DNA of 37,007 bases from Bacillus sp. 491mf. GTDB lineage: Bacteria; Bacillota; Bacilli; Bacillales; Bacillaceae_G. Under the pieces are notes generated by a model. It was not told the origin of the DNA. It searched no databases and saw nothing but the letters and a program-made list of their open reading frames with translations. Shown in pieces: positions 24,237-32,711 of this stretch. Made by a program: the position numbers and the translations under genes. The stretch covers positions 1 through 37,007 of the forward strand of contig NZ_FOLV01000037.1 of NCBI RefSeq assembly GCF_900112415.1. Reading direction: 5' to 3'. Position 1 is the stretch's first letter, and every line of letters starts with the position of its first letter.

Positions 24237-24993
24237 TATTATCGTCACCTCCAAGAAGGGTTATTACTTCGATAATCTTATTAAAGAATTCTTTTCTAGA
24301 ATCATTCCCTCTTATCAACTCGCTAAATATTTTTCCATCTTTAATAAAAAGAATTCTACGAGCATAGCTTGCTGTAAATGCATCATGAGTAACCATTAGT
24401 ATTGTAGCTTTCAAATCCTTATTTAGACTTTCAAATCTTTCAAGTAATAACCTAGCTGATTTAGAATCTAATGCTCCTGTTGGTTCATCTGCAAGTACTA
24501 AAGATGGATCTGTTACGATAGCTCTTGCCGAAGCAACCCTTTGTTTTTGTCCGCCTGACATTTGATAAGGGTATTTGCTTAATACTTGTTCAATGTCTAA
24601 ATATTTTGCAACTGCTTGTATTTTGCCATCAATTTTTGAACTTTCCTCACCTTTTATTGTTAACGCTAGGGCAATATTTTCATAAGCAGTAAGGGTATCT
24701 AATAAATTAAAGTCCTGAAATATAAACCCTAATTCATTTTGTCTAAACTTATCTAGTGACTTTGATTTTAACCGAGTAATGTCACTATTATTTATTATTA
24801 TTTTTCCCGTAGTAACATTATCAATCGTTGATATACAGTTCAGTAATGTAGTTTTGCCACTTCCTGAAGGCCCCATTATTCCAACAAATTCTCCCTCATC
24901 TACCTTAAAACTAATATTATCTATAGCCTTTGTTACATTATCTTTATTACCATAATATTTTTCAATTTTTTCTACACTTAATATATTTCGCAT
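24226..24993 (-). CDS. BceA/YxdL-like ABC transporter ATPase
   Basis: 255 aa. Walker A is GPSGSGKTT (residues 41-49), the Q loop lies in GFIFQDFNLL, the ABC signature is MSGGQKQRV, and Walker B with its glutamate is LVLADEPTGALDS, followed by the H loop in MVTHD. This is the MacB/LolD-like branch used by Bce transporters. Its 3' end contains the ribosome site of the permease. It is the first gene of the transporter pair; the promoter lies in 24994-25120, where an operator-like direct repeat is found. Likely role: release of target-bound antimicrobial peptides from the membrane. Confidence 0.92.
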   Translation of the reverse strand: MRNILSVEKIEKYYGNKDNVTKAIDNISFKVDEGEFVGIMGPSGSGKTTLLNCISTIDNVTTGKIIINNSDITRLKSKSLDKFRQNELGFIFQDFNLLDTLTAYENIALALTIKGEESSKIDGKIQAVAKYLDIEQVLSKYPYQMSGGQKQRVASARAIVTDPSLVLADEPTGALDSKSARLLLERFESLNKDLKATILMVTHDAFTASYARRILFIKDGKIFSELIRGNDSRKEFFNKIIEVITLLGGDDNNVF

Positions 24994-25084
24994 TAATACT
25001 TCTCCTTTTTCATTATAAAAATTCTTTAACTCCTATTCATTTATGTAATTCATTTTATATAATTTCATTTATAGTATCGATGGA

Positions 25085-25109
25085 ATTACATTTCATTAAC
25101 ATTACATTT
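25085..25109 (-). promoter_or_regulatory. Candidate response-regulator operator upstream of the ABC operon
   Basis: The direct repeat attacattt (25085-25093 and 25101-25109) is separated by cattaac. The core acatttcattaacatta (25088-25104) matches the yxeA upstream sequence at 25833-25849 in 14 of 17 positions, which suggests one regulator for both. Confidence 0.5.
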
Positions 25110-25217
25110 TTGTTATATTGAACGATACCTCTAAATGTAAGTTATCAGAAATCGCGATAGTATAAGTAAGGATTATTGGATACCTTACCAAAGAGGCAGA
25201 TAAATGTAGAGGTATCT

Positions 25218-25230
25218 GTTCTGGTGCAAA
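25218..25230. repeat. Orphan IS6/IS240-type terminus
   Basis: gttctggtgcaaa matches the tips at 1924-1937 (inverted) and 6972. It cuts into the coding remnant that follows; no transposase is nearby. Confidence 0.45.
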
Positions 25231-25363
25231 AAACGATAAGACTTATGTAATTAGTGAAAATAAACAAACTGGTTACGGCGTAACAACAGCTCTATTTAAA
25301 AGACATGGATTCATAGTCATTTCAGAAGAAGATTTTGAAAACAGAAAAGGATTTGACCTTTAA
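25226..25363 (+). pseudogene. 3' remnant of a gene truncated by an IS6 tip
   Basis: In frame with the stop at 25361-25363, the last 45 codons read NDKTYVISENKQTGYGV, then TTALFKRHGFIVISEEDF and NRKGFDL. The composition is that of a real soluble protein, but the 5' part is absent: the IS6-type terminus occupies 25218-25230. It is not recognised and has no start. Confidence 0.5.
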
Positions 25364-25385
25364 GGCCAAACCCTTTTTATTTTTA

Positions 25386-25772
25386 TTATTTCGCAGCTAG
25401 TTTTTCTTTCACTTTCGCAGGAAGCTCTTCCTGCTTCACTTCTTCCCAACCTGATACATCTTCTTCACCTTTTTTATCACAGTAGTAGACGCGTAAGAAT
25501 GCTTCTTTACGAAGGTTTTTTTGAGTATTGAATTCTAATTCTTTTTCTTTACCGTCTTTATCAAATCCAGTTAAATTGTAATTAAAACGTTTCGATGTTC
25601 CTCCGTCATCAGCTTTTTCAATTCCATCCGTTGTAATTTGAACATAATATTTATCCTGAGATAATTTACCCAAATGATGTAAACCCCAAACGTTCCAACC
25701 CGAACCTACTAATAAGCTTGCAAATACGATTAAAATACTAAAAAGTGCGATATATTTTTTCAATTTCTTCAC
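25386..25772 (-). CDS. yxeA: YxeA-family (DUF1093) secreted protein
   Basis: 128 aa. An N-terminal signal or anchor segment (KKYIALFSILIVFASLLVGS) is followed by a beta-rich domain typical of YxeA: GLHHLGKLSQDKYYVQITTD, KRFNYNLTGFDKDGKE, LRKEAFLRVYYCDKKGE and a C-terminal VKEKLAAK. In B. subtilis yxeA lies next to yxdJKLM, the Bce-type module responsive to cationic peptides; the same arrangement here supports the reading of the whole cluster. It has its own promoter region (25773-25860) with an operator-like match to the ABC operon. Confidence 0.8.
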   Translation of the reverse strand: MKKLKKYIALFSILIVFASLLVGSGWNVWGLHHLGKLSQDKYYVQITTDGIEKADDGGTSKRFNYNLTGFDKDGKEKELEFNTQKNLRKEAFLRVYYCDKKGEEDVSGWEEVKQEELPAKVKEKLAAK

Positions 25773-25832
25773 CTCATGTGTTTTTATTATATTGTTATGT
25801 TAAGTCTTTCTCCACAAAGAAGAAATGTAAAA

Positions 25833-25849
25833 ACATAACATTAACATAA
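25833..25849 (-). promoter_or_regulatory. Candidate response-regulator operator upstream of yxeA
   Basis: acataacattaacataa matches the ABC-operon site in 14 of 17 positions, sharing the cattaacat core. It lies about 60-75 bases upstream of the yxeA start, a position suited to activation. Confidence 0.5.
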
Positions 25850-25982
25850 CACCTTTGTAAGATATTAAAAAAATCGGATGTACAATCATTCCGTTACCAA
25901 TCAAAATACGTACAGATTTTAAATTCGGATGGTTTGCTACAGTTTCGTTAAAGTGTTGGTGGTATGTTTTATAGGAAAAGCC

Positions 25983-26615
25983 CTAATTTACTTCTTCATA
26001 TTCCTTCATAATTTTATAAAAGGTGTTTTTCTTTAGTTTTAACATTTCCATAAATATAACAGCAGTTATTTCTCCACTTTTCCATTTTGAATGAGTTTCT
26101 TCTATTATATTTATTTGCTGTTTGCTTAAGGTCAAAAGGTTCACCTGAGGACGGCCTAAATGTTTTCCTTGAGACTTAGCTACAGCAATACCTTCCGCTT
26201 GTCGCTGATGAATCTTTTTACGTTCTTGATCCGCAACATAGGACAGCAAAGATAAAAATTGATCTTCCATTAATCGGCCCATATCACCCATATCACGAAA
26301 TTTCCGACTATCAAACAGGGTTTCATTTTCTAAAACTACGATATCCGCTTGTAATTCTCTTGTTATATACTTCCATTCTGAAATTACCTCATCATAATTA
26401 CGGCCCATACGATCTAAGGCGTCTATGTAAACAATATCACCTGTACTTAATATCTTTCGTAATAATTGATATTGAGGACGATCAAAATGTCGTCCACTTG
26501 CTTTATCGACAAAAATGCGTCGAGCTTCCACTCCTCGTTCCATCATCTTATGTAACTGACGTTGTTCATTTTGATCTTTTGTACTTACACGTATATATCC
26601 ATAAATATTTGCCAC
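25983..26615 (-). CDS. Serine recombinase (resolvase/invertase family)
   Basis: 210 aa from the GTG at 26615 (AAGGAG nine bases upstream); the ATG at 26645 lacks a site. The N-terminal catalytic domain begins IYGYIRVSTKDQNEQRQL with the nucleophile Ser at about 10, then VDKASGRHFDRPQ, IDALDRMGRNYDEV with the catalytic Arg, and SYVADQERKKIHQRQAEGI. The linker GKHLGRPQV precedes a C-terminal HTH (SGEITAVIFMEMLKLKKNTF). It is distinct in sequence from the second resolvase at 30767. It probably belonged to the Tn3-type element whose orphan end lies at 26977. Confidence 0.85.
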   Translation of the reverse strand: MANIYGYIRVSTKDQNEQRQLHKMMERGVEARRIFVDKASGRHFDRPQYQLLRKILSTGDIVYIDALDRMGRNYDEVISEWKYITRELQADIVVLENETLFDSRKFRDMGDMGRLMEDQFLSLLSYVADQERKKIHQRQAEGIAVAKSQGKHLGRPQVNLLTLSKQQINIIEETHSKWKSGEITAVIFMEMLKLKKNTFYKIMKEYEEVN

Positions 26616-26866
26616 GTTTTGTATTCTCCTTACATTTGTTACCACAATTATACCATTTTGTTTATAAAGGTATTCATTAAAAATAAACGTTTATAAAATG
26701 ATTTTAATCACCTTTATTAACTTGATATTTCAACGTTTCATAGATAAGGCACGTTAGTTTGTAAAGGTATACCTTTACGAATAAGAAACATTGTTGAGAA
26801 AGTTGTATTAGTTTCCAGAAAATTTTGTATTTAATTGATTGTAATATAATCCCAATCATATAATAA

Positions 26867-26900
26867 ATTTGCCAATACCGATTAGTTGGTATTGGCAAAT
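26867..26900. terminator. Perfect 13-bp inverted repeat
   Basis: atttgccaatacc (26867-26879) and ggtattggcaaat (26888-26900) have an 8-base loop. It could terminate transcription or mark an element boundary. Confidence 0.5.
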
Positions 26901-26976
26901 AACACTTTAAAGGAGTGGGTTTATGACATTATTCTGATACTGAAACCGGAGGTGAATGGAAAGATGTAACTTAACT

Positions 26977-27014
26977 GGGGTCCTGACGTCAAAACGCGGA
27001 TATTATACGCTAAG
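26977..27014. repeat. 38-bp Tn3-family terminal repeat (orphan)
   Basis: It begins ggggtcctgacgtc and ends tacgctaag, exactly 38 bases. It is closely related to 15522-15559 (33/38) and has the same orientation, so the two cannot be the two ends of one intact transposon. Confidence 0.65.
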
Positions 27015-27215
27015 ACATTTTATGGAAAAATTCCTGGTTTTTATACACTAAGAAGGAAGTCTTGTGCTCTCTAAAAGGGCATAAATAAGTCCCTGTTTTT
27101 GGAGTTTGGAGAGTAGTCACCATCTAACGTAACCTTAAAAGGACAAGAAATAAGAAAAACCATCACTGGAGGATGGTTTTCTATATATGGCAAAGTCGCT
27201 TATTAAAGCTGTTTC

Positions 27216-27542
27216 CTATTTCTTCTTGTCAGATAAAGGGAGCGATACATCATATCTTGCCTTTCTAATTCTCCATATACTATAAATGGTTACAAGGATA
27301 AAATGTAAGAAACTAATTACCATAATTGCAGAGTAGACAGGATAAAATTTAGCTGTATACACAAAGAAATCAAGTTGAGAAATATCATGAGAATTATAAA
27401 TTTTTTCCCTATTGTACAGCCATTTTGTGAACTTGGCAGTATATTTCCACTCTTCAGGGTAATCTACTAATTGACTGCCCTGATACCAATTTATAAGTGT
27501 AGATACAACGAACACAATGAACGAGAATCCTAGTTGAAACAT
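27216..27542 (-). CDS. DUF4306-like membrane protein, 5' end disturbed by Tn3-family insertion
   Basis: About 108 aa from the ATG at 27542. Two hydrophobic helices (LGFSFIVFVVSTLINWYQGS at the start; PVYSAIMVISFLHFILVTIY near 75-95) flank an extracytoplasmic segment with DYPEEWKYTAKFTKWL and ISQLDFFVYTAKFYP, which is the pattern I know as DUF4306 of B. cereus. The transposon end begins six bases upstream of the ATG at 27548, replacing the native ribosome site and promoter. A longer frame starting inside the transposon end has its G-run directly against the start and is unlikely. The gene is probably silent. Confidence 0.6.
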   Translation of the reverse strand: MFQLGFSFIVFVVSTLINWYQGSQLVDYPEEWKYTAKFTKWLYNREKIYNSHDISQLDFFVYTAKFYPVYSAIMVISFLHFILVTIYSIWRIRKARYDVSLPLSDKKK

Positions 27543-27611
27543 ATGTAGGGTAACTTTGCCCATCCCCCGAAAAAGGGGAATAAGACAAAATATACCAAAT
27601 TATATTTTATC

Positions 27612-30600
27612 TTATTCTTCTTCAAGTGAATGTTCTTGCGTTAATCTGGCTAAAATATCATCTTCATTGATGCTCTCAATGATTGTCTCTAAATTTACCA
27701 CTGCTGGAGATTTACTAAATTCATAACGGCCATAAAAATTGATATGTTGCCAGGCAACCGGTGAAATATACTTTAGTATGTTCATCTCAATACCTTTATT
27801 TTGAGATTTCGTTAATAAATTTGATAATATACTCGCATTGTAGTAAATAATACAATTGGTTAGCAACCTACTACATTCATTCCAGATCTGCTGATCTTGT
27901 TCAGTCTTGAAACGAAGTTTCCCAAAGTTTGCAAAAGAGACAGCCCGACGTAATTTGTGATAACTTTCCCCGCGGTTTAGCGCCTTTTGAACATTTTGAC
28001 GTAATGGTAGCGAATCAATGTATTCTAAAAAATATAGACTTTTGATGATATTATCATACTCCCACAATGCACGTTTGGTTTGATTTTTTCGCGCATAGGA
28101 ACTTAACTTTCGAACAATCACATTTTGAGTAGTCGTTTTTAAAGCAAGAGACAGTATAATTCGTTTAATATTGTCCCATTCCTTCATAATTAGCTCTGTA
28201 TTAATTTTCCGCAAAGGTTTGATAAGGAATTCTTCATACTGGCTTGGATGCTGAAAACCATATAAATTTCGAGATATTGTCGCATGAATATCTTTATATC
28301 TTGGGGCAAACTGATAACCAAATAAATCTAAAATTGCAAAATTAACCTCATTTGTTCCGTGTGTATCTGTAGAATGAATATTAGGCTTTATATCAGTTGT
28401 ATTATTGTATAAGATATCGAATACATAATGGCTTTCATGTTCATTCGCACCAATAATTCTTGCTTGAATCGGAATATGGTTGGCCACCATTGTATAAGAG
28501 GTAATCCCTTTATTCATTCCGAAATATTTAGAGGAATGACGGGACTGCAGCGTATGAATCTGTGTTTCAAATTTTTGACCGTCACTACTCGAATGCACGA
28601 AATCATCCATATTATAATATTGAACAATAGGAAGTTTACTTATTGCGTTACTAATACAGTCATTCGCTTCTCTTAACGTTTCTAATCGAATAAAATCAGA
28701 TGAAATAGTTGCTAATTTTGAATAATCTATATCAGAGACTTCCCCCATTCTATATAATCCCATATTTGTTCCCCAAGCTATTAAACATGGAATGAGAATA
28801 GTATCATTTGCTTTTTGATTTGCATAACGTCCCAGGATATGTTCAAAGTTATCTAGGAAATTACATTGTTGATTTACAAAGTACAGAATACTTCTCATAT
28901 CACCTTGTGGTAATACATCGAAAAACGAATGATTAATAGGAGCTGAAGCTCGAGTATATGGAAGTGTCCAGGAATGATGATTTTTATGCTTTTTTACTTG
29001 AACATGTTTGTTTTTTCCTGAAGTAATTCTTTTATTAATTGAGATGATACGAGCTTCTAATTTGTTTTCAAGTTCTTTTAAATGTTGTTCGATGGGCTGT
29101 TGTAGCATAGTTAAATGGAGATCTTGAATGATACTCTCTTTTTGTTCCCACTTATCTTCATCGATTAAATCATCTTCAAAACTTCTATACTGTATACTAT
29201 CTCTACAAAAAATATCTCCTGATTGCAAACGATGCCATAAGGAATAATAAATTAAAAATTCATATCGATCTATTAGTAAACGTTTTGAATGAGGCTCATC
29301 TTTCGTGTAAAGATAACGTTTGTTGCTATTTGTTATAAAGGCTTGAGGGATATCTTCGATATCATATTTGGTTAAGGCTTTTCGTTTCGTAAAAACTCCT
29401 TTTAAAAAAGTTATTGCATCCATAAGAGAGTCATCCATATCTGTTGTAACAAAATCGATCATCATAAAAATAGGACGAATTTGTCGTTTAAACTGTAATG
29501 CCAATGTATCAATACGTTCCCAACGGAATGCTTTTTCATCTATTTTTGTATTATCCAGGATTTGATTGGCTAGTTCAGTTAACTTTGGACGGTCTAGGAT
29601 AGAAAATACACGTTTTTGAATGTCTTTAAATGCTGTATTATCTGAAATATTTTCATCTACTATAACTTGTAAAACCTTTCCTACTTTCGTAAAATCCTCC
29701 TGGTTTTCTGTGTAATAGGTATATATCTGGTCTTTAGCAAAGGATAGGATATCATCGTTGTATTTTCTCATTTTATAAATAAAACTATTAATCAAATGAT
29801 CATTCATTCTTTGATAACGATGAAAAATAAAGCACAGTAAATAAATATAGATAAGGTATTCATCAAACCGTTTTAATTTATATACGGAATAATATTCTAC
29901 TAAAGAAGCGTAGTATTTAATGCTTTCATTAGAAATTTTTAGTTGAGGTAAAATAATATTGGCCAGTTGAAAAAAGGAGCGTATATTATTTCCACATTCG
30001 ATTTCACGCTTAATTTCATTAATACTAAAATCTTTTGGTTGATGTTTTATTCTAGTGATCTCATATAGTCCAGAAGAATTATATAATAATTTTTTTAAAT
30101 GCTGTTTATCTGTTTCAGATAGATAATTTTGTATAATCATTATGAGTCGTTGTTCTTCAGATGTAATAGCAGTTCCTACAATATCTTGCATAAAACTATA
30201 CGCGGGAATAATAATGTGTTCTTCTATTAAATAATTGAGTAATTCACGAAAAATGAAAATAGGTTTTCCACTTACTGTTGCAGCCCTACGGGCTTTTTCT
30301 TGTAAAACACCTCGATAATATGAGTCACAAATACGGTAATTAGATATTTTAAGAATTAATTTTTTATGAGTTGATCGTGTCTTTTTATCAATCGATCCAA
30401 AATCTCCAAATGACTCATTTTTAAAATAGACTTTTAAAATATATTGAATATCTTCTTGGACTTCAGATAATTTAAACTGAAAAAATAAATGTTTTGATTT
30501 GAAATATCCAAGTTGAAGAATAAAATACACTTTAGACTTTATAGAACGTAAAGTATATAATAATTCCTTTTCTACTTGTGAAAGCGAAAAGTATAACACA

Positions 30601-30686
30601 CGTTCTTTAGGTGTAAATACAGGTCTACTATAAAGACGATTAATTTCATCAGTTGTTAAAATTTTTAGTCTGTTTTTAGTGTTCAT
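27612..30686 (-). CDS. tnpA: Tn3-family transposase TnpA
   Basis: 1,024 aa from an ATG at 30686 (starts at 30704 or a TTG at 30716 are possible). The N-terminal DUF4158-type region begins NRLKILTTDEINRLYSRPVF and TPKERVLYFSLS. The C-terminal catalytic domain shows the three acidic residues of Tn3 transposases: FVHSSSDGQKFETQIHT (D), NIHSTDTHGTNEVNFAILDL (D), and ALNRGESYHKLRRAVSF (E), ending LKYISPVAWQHINFYGRYEF. Full length for the family (about 970-1,020 aa). No internal stops, so it may be active. It cuts at the 39-bp ends and forms cointegrates resolved by the neighbouring resolvase. Confidence 0.93.
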   Translation of the reverse strand: MNTKNRLKILTTDEINRLYSRPVFTPKERVLYFSLSQVEKELLYTLRSIKSKVYFILQLGYFKSKHLFFQFKLSEVQEDIQYILKVYFKNESFGDFGSIDKKTRSTHKKLILKISNYRICDSYYRGVLQEKARRAATVSGKPIFIFRELLNYLIEEHIIIPAYSFMQDIVGTAITSEEQRLIMIIQNYLSETDKQHLKKLLYNSSGLYEITRIKHQPKDFSINEIKREIECGNNIRSFFQLANIILPQLKISNESIKYYASLVEYYSVYKLKRFDEYLIYIYLLCFIFHRYQRMNDHLINSFIYKMRKYNDDILSFAKDQIYTYYTENQEDFTKVGKVLQVIVDENISDNTAFKDIQKRVFSILDRPKLTELANQILDNTKIDEKAFRWERIDTLALQFKRQIRPIFMMIDFVTTDMDDSLMDAITFLKGVFTKRKALTKYDIEDIPQAFITNSNKRYLYTKDEPHSKRLLIDRYEFLIYYSLWHRLQSGDIFCRDSIQYRSFEDDLIDEDKWEQKESIIQDLHLTMLQQPIEQHLKELENKLEARIISINKRITSGKNKHVQVKKHKNHHSWTLPYTRASAPINHSFFDVLPQGDMRSILYFVNQQCNFLDNFEHILGRYANQKANDTILIPCLIAWGTNMGLYRMGEVSDIDYSKLATISSDFIRLETLREANDCISNAISKLPIVQYYNMDDFVHSSSDGQKFETQIHTLQSRHSSKYFGMNKGITSYTMVANHIPIQARIIGANEHESHYVFDILYNNTTDIKPNIHSTDTHGTNEVNFAILDLFGYQFAPRYKDIHATISRNLYGFQHPSQYEEFLIKPLRKINTELIMKEWDNIKRIILSLALKTTTQNVIVRKLSSYARKNQTKRALWEYDNIIKSLYFLEYIDSLPLRQNVQKALNRGESYHKLRRAVSFANFGKLRFKTEQDQQIWNECSRLLTNCIIYYNASILSNLLTKSQNKGIEMNILKYISPVAWQHINFYGRYEFSKSPAVVNLETIIESINEDDILARLTQEHSLEEE

Positions 30687-30766
30687 ATTTATCTTGGAAT
30701 CCATCCTTTTACACAAAATATTTTATAATCAAACTCACTATGTCACAAAGTATACGTCATTTTGTA

Positions 30767-31309
30767 TTAGTTCATATTTCGATAAATGGTCATTCTAGAT
30801 ATACCAGATTTTTCAGCAGCCTCTGTGATACTTGCTCCTTGTTCCATTAAATAAAATGCATAACTTAATTTTTCTTTGTCTACAGATGGTCTACCAGGAT
30901 ATTTACCTCGTTTTTTTGCTGCCAGAATTCCTTCTTTTGTCCGTTCTGAGGTTAAATCTCTTTCAAATTGAGCAATCCCTGCAAAAACAGTAAAGAGCAT
31001 TTTCCCGTGTGCTGTAGTTGTATCAAGCCATGCCTCTTTTAGACTTTTCAAGTTTGCTCCTTTACGAGAAATAAGTTCAGCAATTTCAATTAAGTCTTTA
31101 GTAGAACGTGAAAGGCGAGTCAAATCTGTAACTACTACTGTATCTCCTTGACGTAGAAACTCTAACATACGATTTAACTCAGGGCGTTCGCGTTTAACAC
31201 CTGTTACTTTTTCAAAAAAAAGACGCTCGCAACCAGCATCTTTTAGTTGCTGTTCTTGTCGATCTAAATTTTGATCAATTGTAGATACTCGCATATATCC
31301 AAATTTCAT
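30767..31309 (-). CDS. tnpR: Tn3-family resolvase TnpR
   Basis: 180 aa, the usual length. The catalytic domain begins KFGYMRVSTIDQNLDRQEQQ with Ser9; then VTDLTRLSRSTKDLIEI holds the conserved Arg residues, GKMLFTVFAGIAQFERDLTS, the E helix. The C-terminal HTH reads GASITEAAEKSGISRMTIYR. The ATG follows GGAGG-type AAAGGAGGAATTC. Transcribed with tnpA; the 80-base gap between them contains no terminator. It resolves cointegrates at res, probably the repeat region 31355-31400, which also serves as its promoter. Confidence 0.92.
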   Translation of the reverse strand: MKFGYMRVSTIDQNLDRQEQQLKDAGCERLFFEKVTGVKRERPELNRMLEFLRQGDTVVVTDLTRLSRSTKDLIEIAELISRKGANLKSLKEAWLDTTTAHGKMLFTVFAGIAQFERDLTSERTKEGILAAKKRGKYPGRPSVDKEKLSYAFYLMEQGASITEAAEKSGISRMTIYRNMN

Positions 31310-31354
31310 AGAATTCCTCCTTTTTTAGTTTTATTGTATCAAAAACGTTGTGAA

Positions 31355-31400
31355 ATAGATATTGTTACAAATTAATTTTGTTACATATTTTTGTTACACT
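31355..31400. promoter_or_regulatory. Candidate res site with three TTGTTACA repeats
   Basis: ttgttacaa (31362-31370), ttgttaca (31378-31385) and ttgttaca (31391-31398) form a direct array upstream of tnpR. Resolvases bind such subsite repeats and repress their own promoter. Confidence 0.5.
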
Positions 31401-31442
31401 GAGATTGCTAGTTTACTTAACTTCATAACCCAATACCAATCG

Positions 31443-31472
31443 CTGTCACAAAAACGGTCGTTTTTGTGACAG
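31443..31472. repeat. Perfect 14-bp inverted repeat
   Basis: ctgtcacaaaaacg (31443-31456) and cgtttttgtgacag (31459-31472) are separated by two bases, a tight hairpin or operator between the res region and the cargo genes. The core resembles cacaaacgaccgtttttg near 377. Confidence 0.5.
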
Positions 31473-31658
31473 GTACTTATCAACTTCCTTCAAAATTAAC
31501 CTCATTAATATATATATAAGATTATTTCTTATCGAAATAGCACATACATTTTAAGGAAACCAAAATATTATAAAGTTTTAAAATAAAATTCAAAAAATAT
31601 TGAATTTTATTTTCTGATATTTTAGAATATGTATTATAAATAGAAAGGAGGCTTTTAA

Positions 31659-32711
31659 ATGAAACAAACGTATTCCTCACAACTGATTGAAACTATATCC
31701 CTGGAAGTAGAATCTTCACCCGTTTGGGAAGTTATCCTAGGCATAGCTGGATACACACATGCACGAATTAGACATACATTTGATTTAGACGAGAAATGGC
31801 TGACAGACCAGAGTTCTATGCCTACGTCACTTATAGATGTTCTACAATTGATACAAGAGACTAACTTCTGGTACGGATTGCTTATGCTTCAAAACAGATT
31901 ATCTTCATCATCTGTTTCAGATTTTTCGAATCATCTTTATAACCTCTCAGCTGACTGTATATATGAAACTATTTTGCCATATGGAGGTCGGGAGCTTGAA
32001 CCTTTACGAAAAGAAGCTGTCGAGGCTGCTGCTTTCCGTCATAGCTTAGCCTCATTTGAGGAATATGCTACACATTTTAATGACCATGATTATTTATGTG
32101 GATACGTTCGAAGTTTAGCTCGTTACTCCCGTGAGGAATTATGTGCCCTTTTTATTGAAGTGATTACAGAGTGGCATAGCTGGATAAGTCAGCAGGAGGA
32201 ATGGGAGAAGTGGAATAAAGCATTATCTTTTGAACAAAAACAACATGATTCATTGGATATTACTAGACCTGTTGAGGAGATTGAACGTATTACGGACGGA
32301 GTGAGATATCAGCCAGAGCCATCTATTTGGACTGTCAAACTGATTCCTCATGTTTCATATCGTCCCTGGGTTTTAGAGCAAAGAACTTCGGACACTAAAT
32401 TATTATTTTATCCATTGAAGGACGAATATTTGCTAGAACCTGGGATACCATCTATTGATCTTGTTCGCGGCCATAAGGCATTAGGAGATGAAATTCGCTT
32501 ACGATTGCTATACCAATTGTTAAGGGGACCTTCATCTCTTCAAGAGATGAGCACCCAATTCAATATTTCAAAGACTACCCTGCATCATCAACTTTCACTA
32601 TTGAAAGCTGCAAAATTCATTAAGGTTGATAAAGGAATATATTCTGCCAATCCAACACAGCTTACTCACTTTTCCAGACGTCTTACCCAGTACCTTGGAG
32701 ATGACATATGA
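31659..32711 (+). CDS. ArsR-family regulator with DUF5937-like N-terminus
   Basis: 350 aa, much longer than plain ArsR proteins (about 100). The N-terminal 260 residues are the mixed helical domain of DUF5937-type regulators (LIETISLEVESSPVWEVILG, YGGRELEPLRKEAVEAAAFR). The C-terminal winged helix reads LGDEIRLRLLYQLLRGPSSL and SKTTLHHQLSLLKAAKFIK, the ArsR HTH; the metal-binding Cys residues of classical ArsR are absent, so the signal is not a metal. AGAAAGGAGG precedes the ATG. Its stop overlaps the start of the exporter by four bases (ATGA), so it probably controls that exporter's expression in response to an unknown small molecule. Confidence 0.8.
   Translation: MKQTYSSQLIETISLEVESSPVWEVILGIAGYTHARIRHTFDLDEKWLTDQSSMPTSLIDVLQLIQETNFWYGLLMLQNRLSSSSVSDFSNHLYNLSADCIYETILPYGGRELEPLRKEAVEAAAFRHSLASFEEYATHFNDHDYLCGYVRSLARYSREELCALFIEVITEWHSWISQQEEWEKWNKALSFEQKQHDSLDITRPVEEIERITDGVRYQPEPSIWTVKLIPHVSYRPWVLEQRTSDTKLLFYPLKDEYLLEPGIPSIDLVRGHKALGDEIRLRLLYQLLRGPSSLQEMSTQFNISKTTLHHQLSLLKAAKFIKVDKGIYSANPTQLTHFSRRLTQYLGDDI

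Larger units (their letters stand above)
26616..27215. other. Intergenic region with palindrome, hairpins and transposon end
   Basis: It contains an 18-bp perfect palindrome gtaaaggtatacctttac (26761-26778), a candidate resolvase site, the hairpin at 26867-26900, the Tn3-type end at 26977-27014, and a terminator hairpin aaaaccatc/gatggtttt (about 27156-27180) downstream of the DUF4306 gene. A frame at 26704-26898 has no support as a gene. Confidence 0.5.

Noticed and set aside
26704-26898. 64-aa minus-strand frame
   Set aside because: It runs through an inverted repeat and a palindrome, lacks a ribosome site, and its composition looks like translated AT-rich spacer.
27548-27563. Upstream start for the DUF4306 gene inside the transposon end
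   Set aside because: The G run directly touches the ATG, leaving no spacing for ribosome binding; the codons are transposon sequence.
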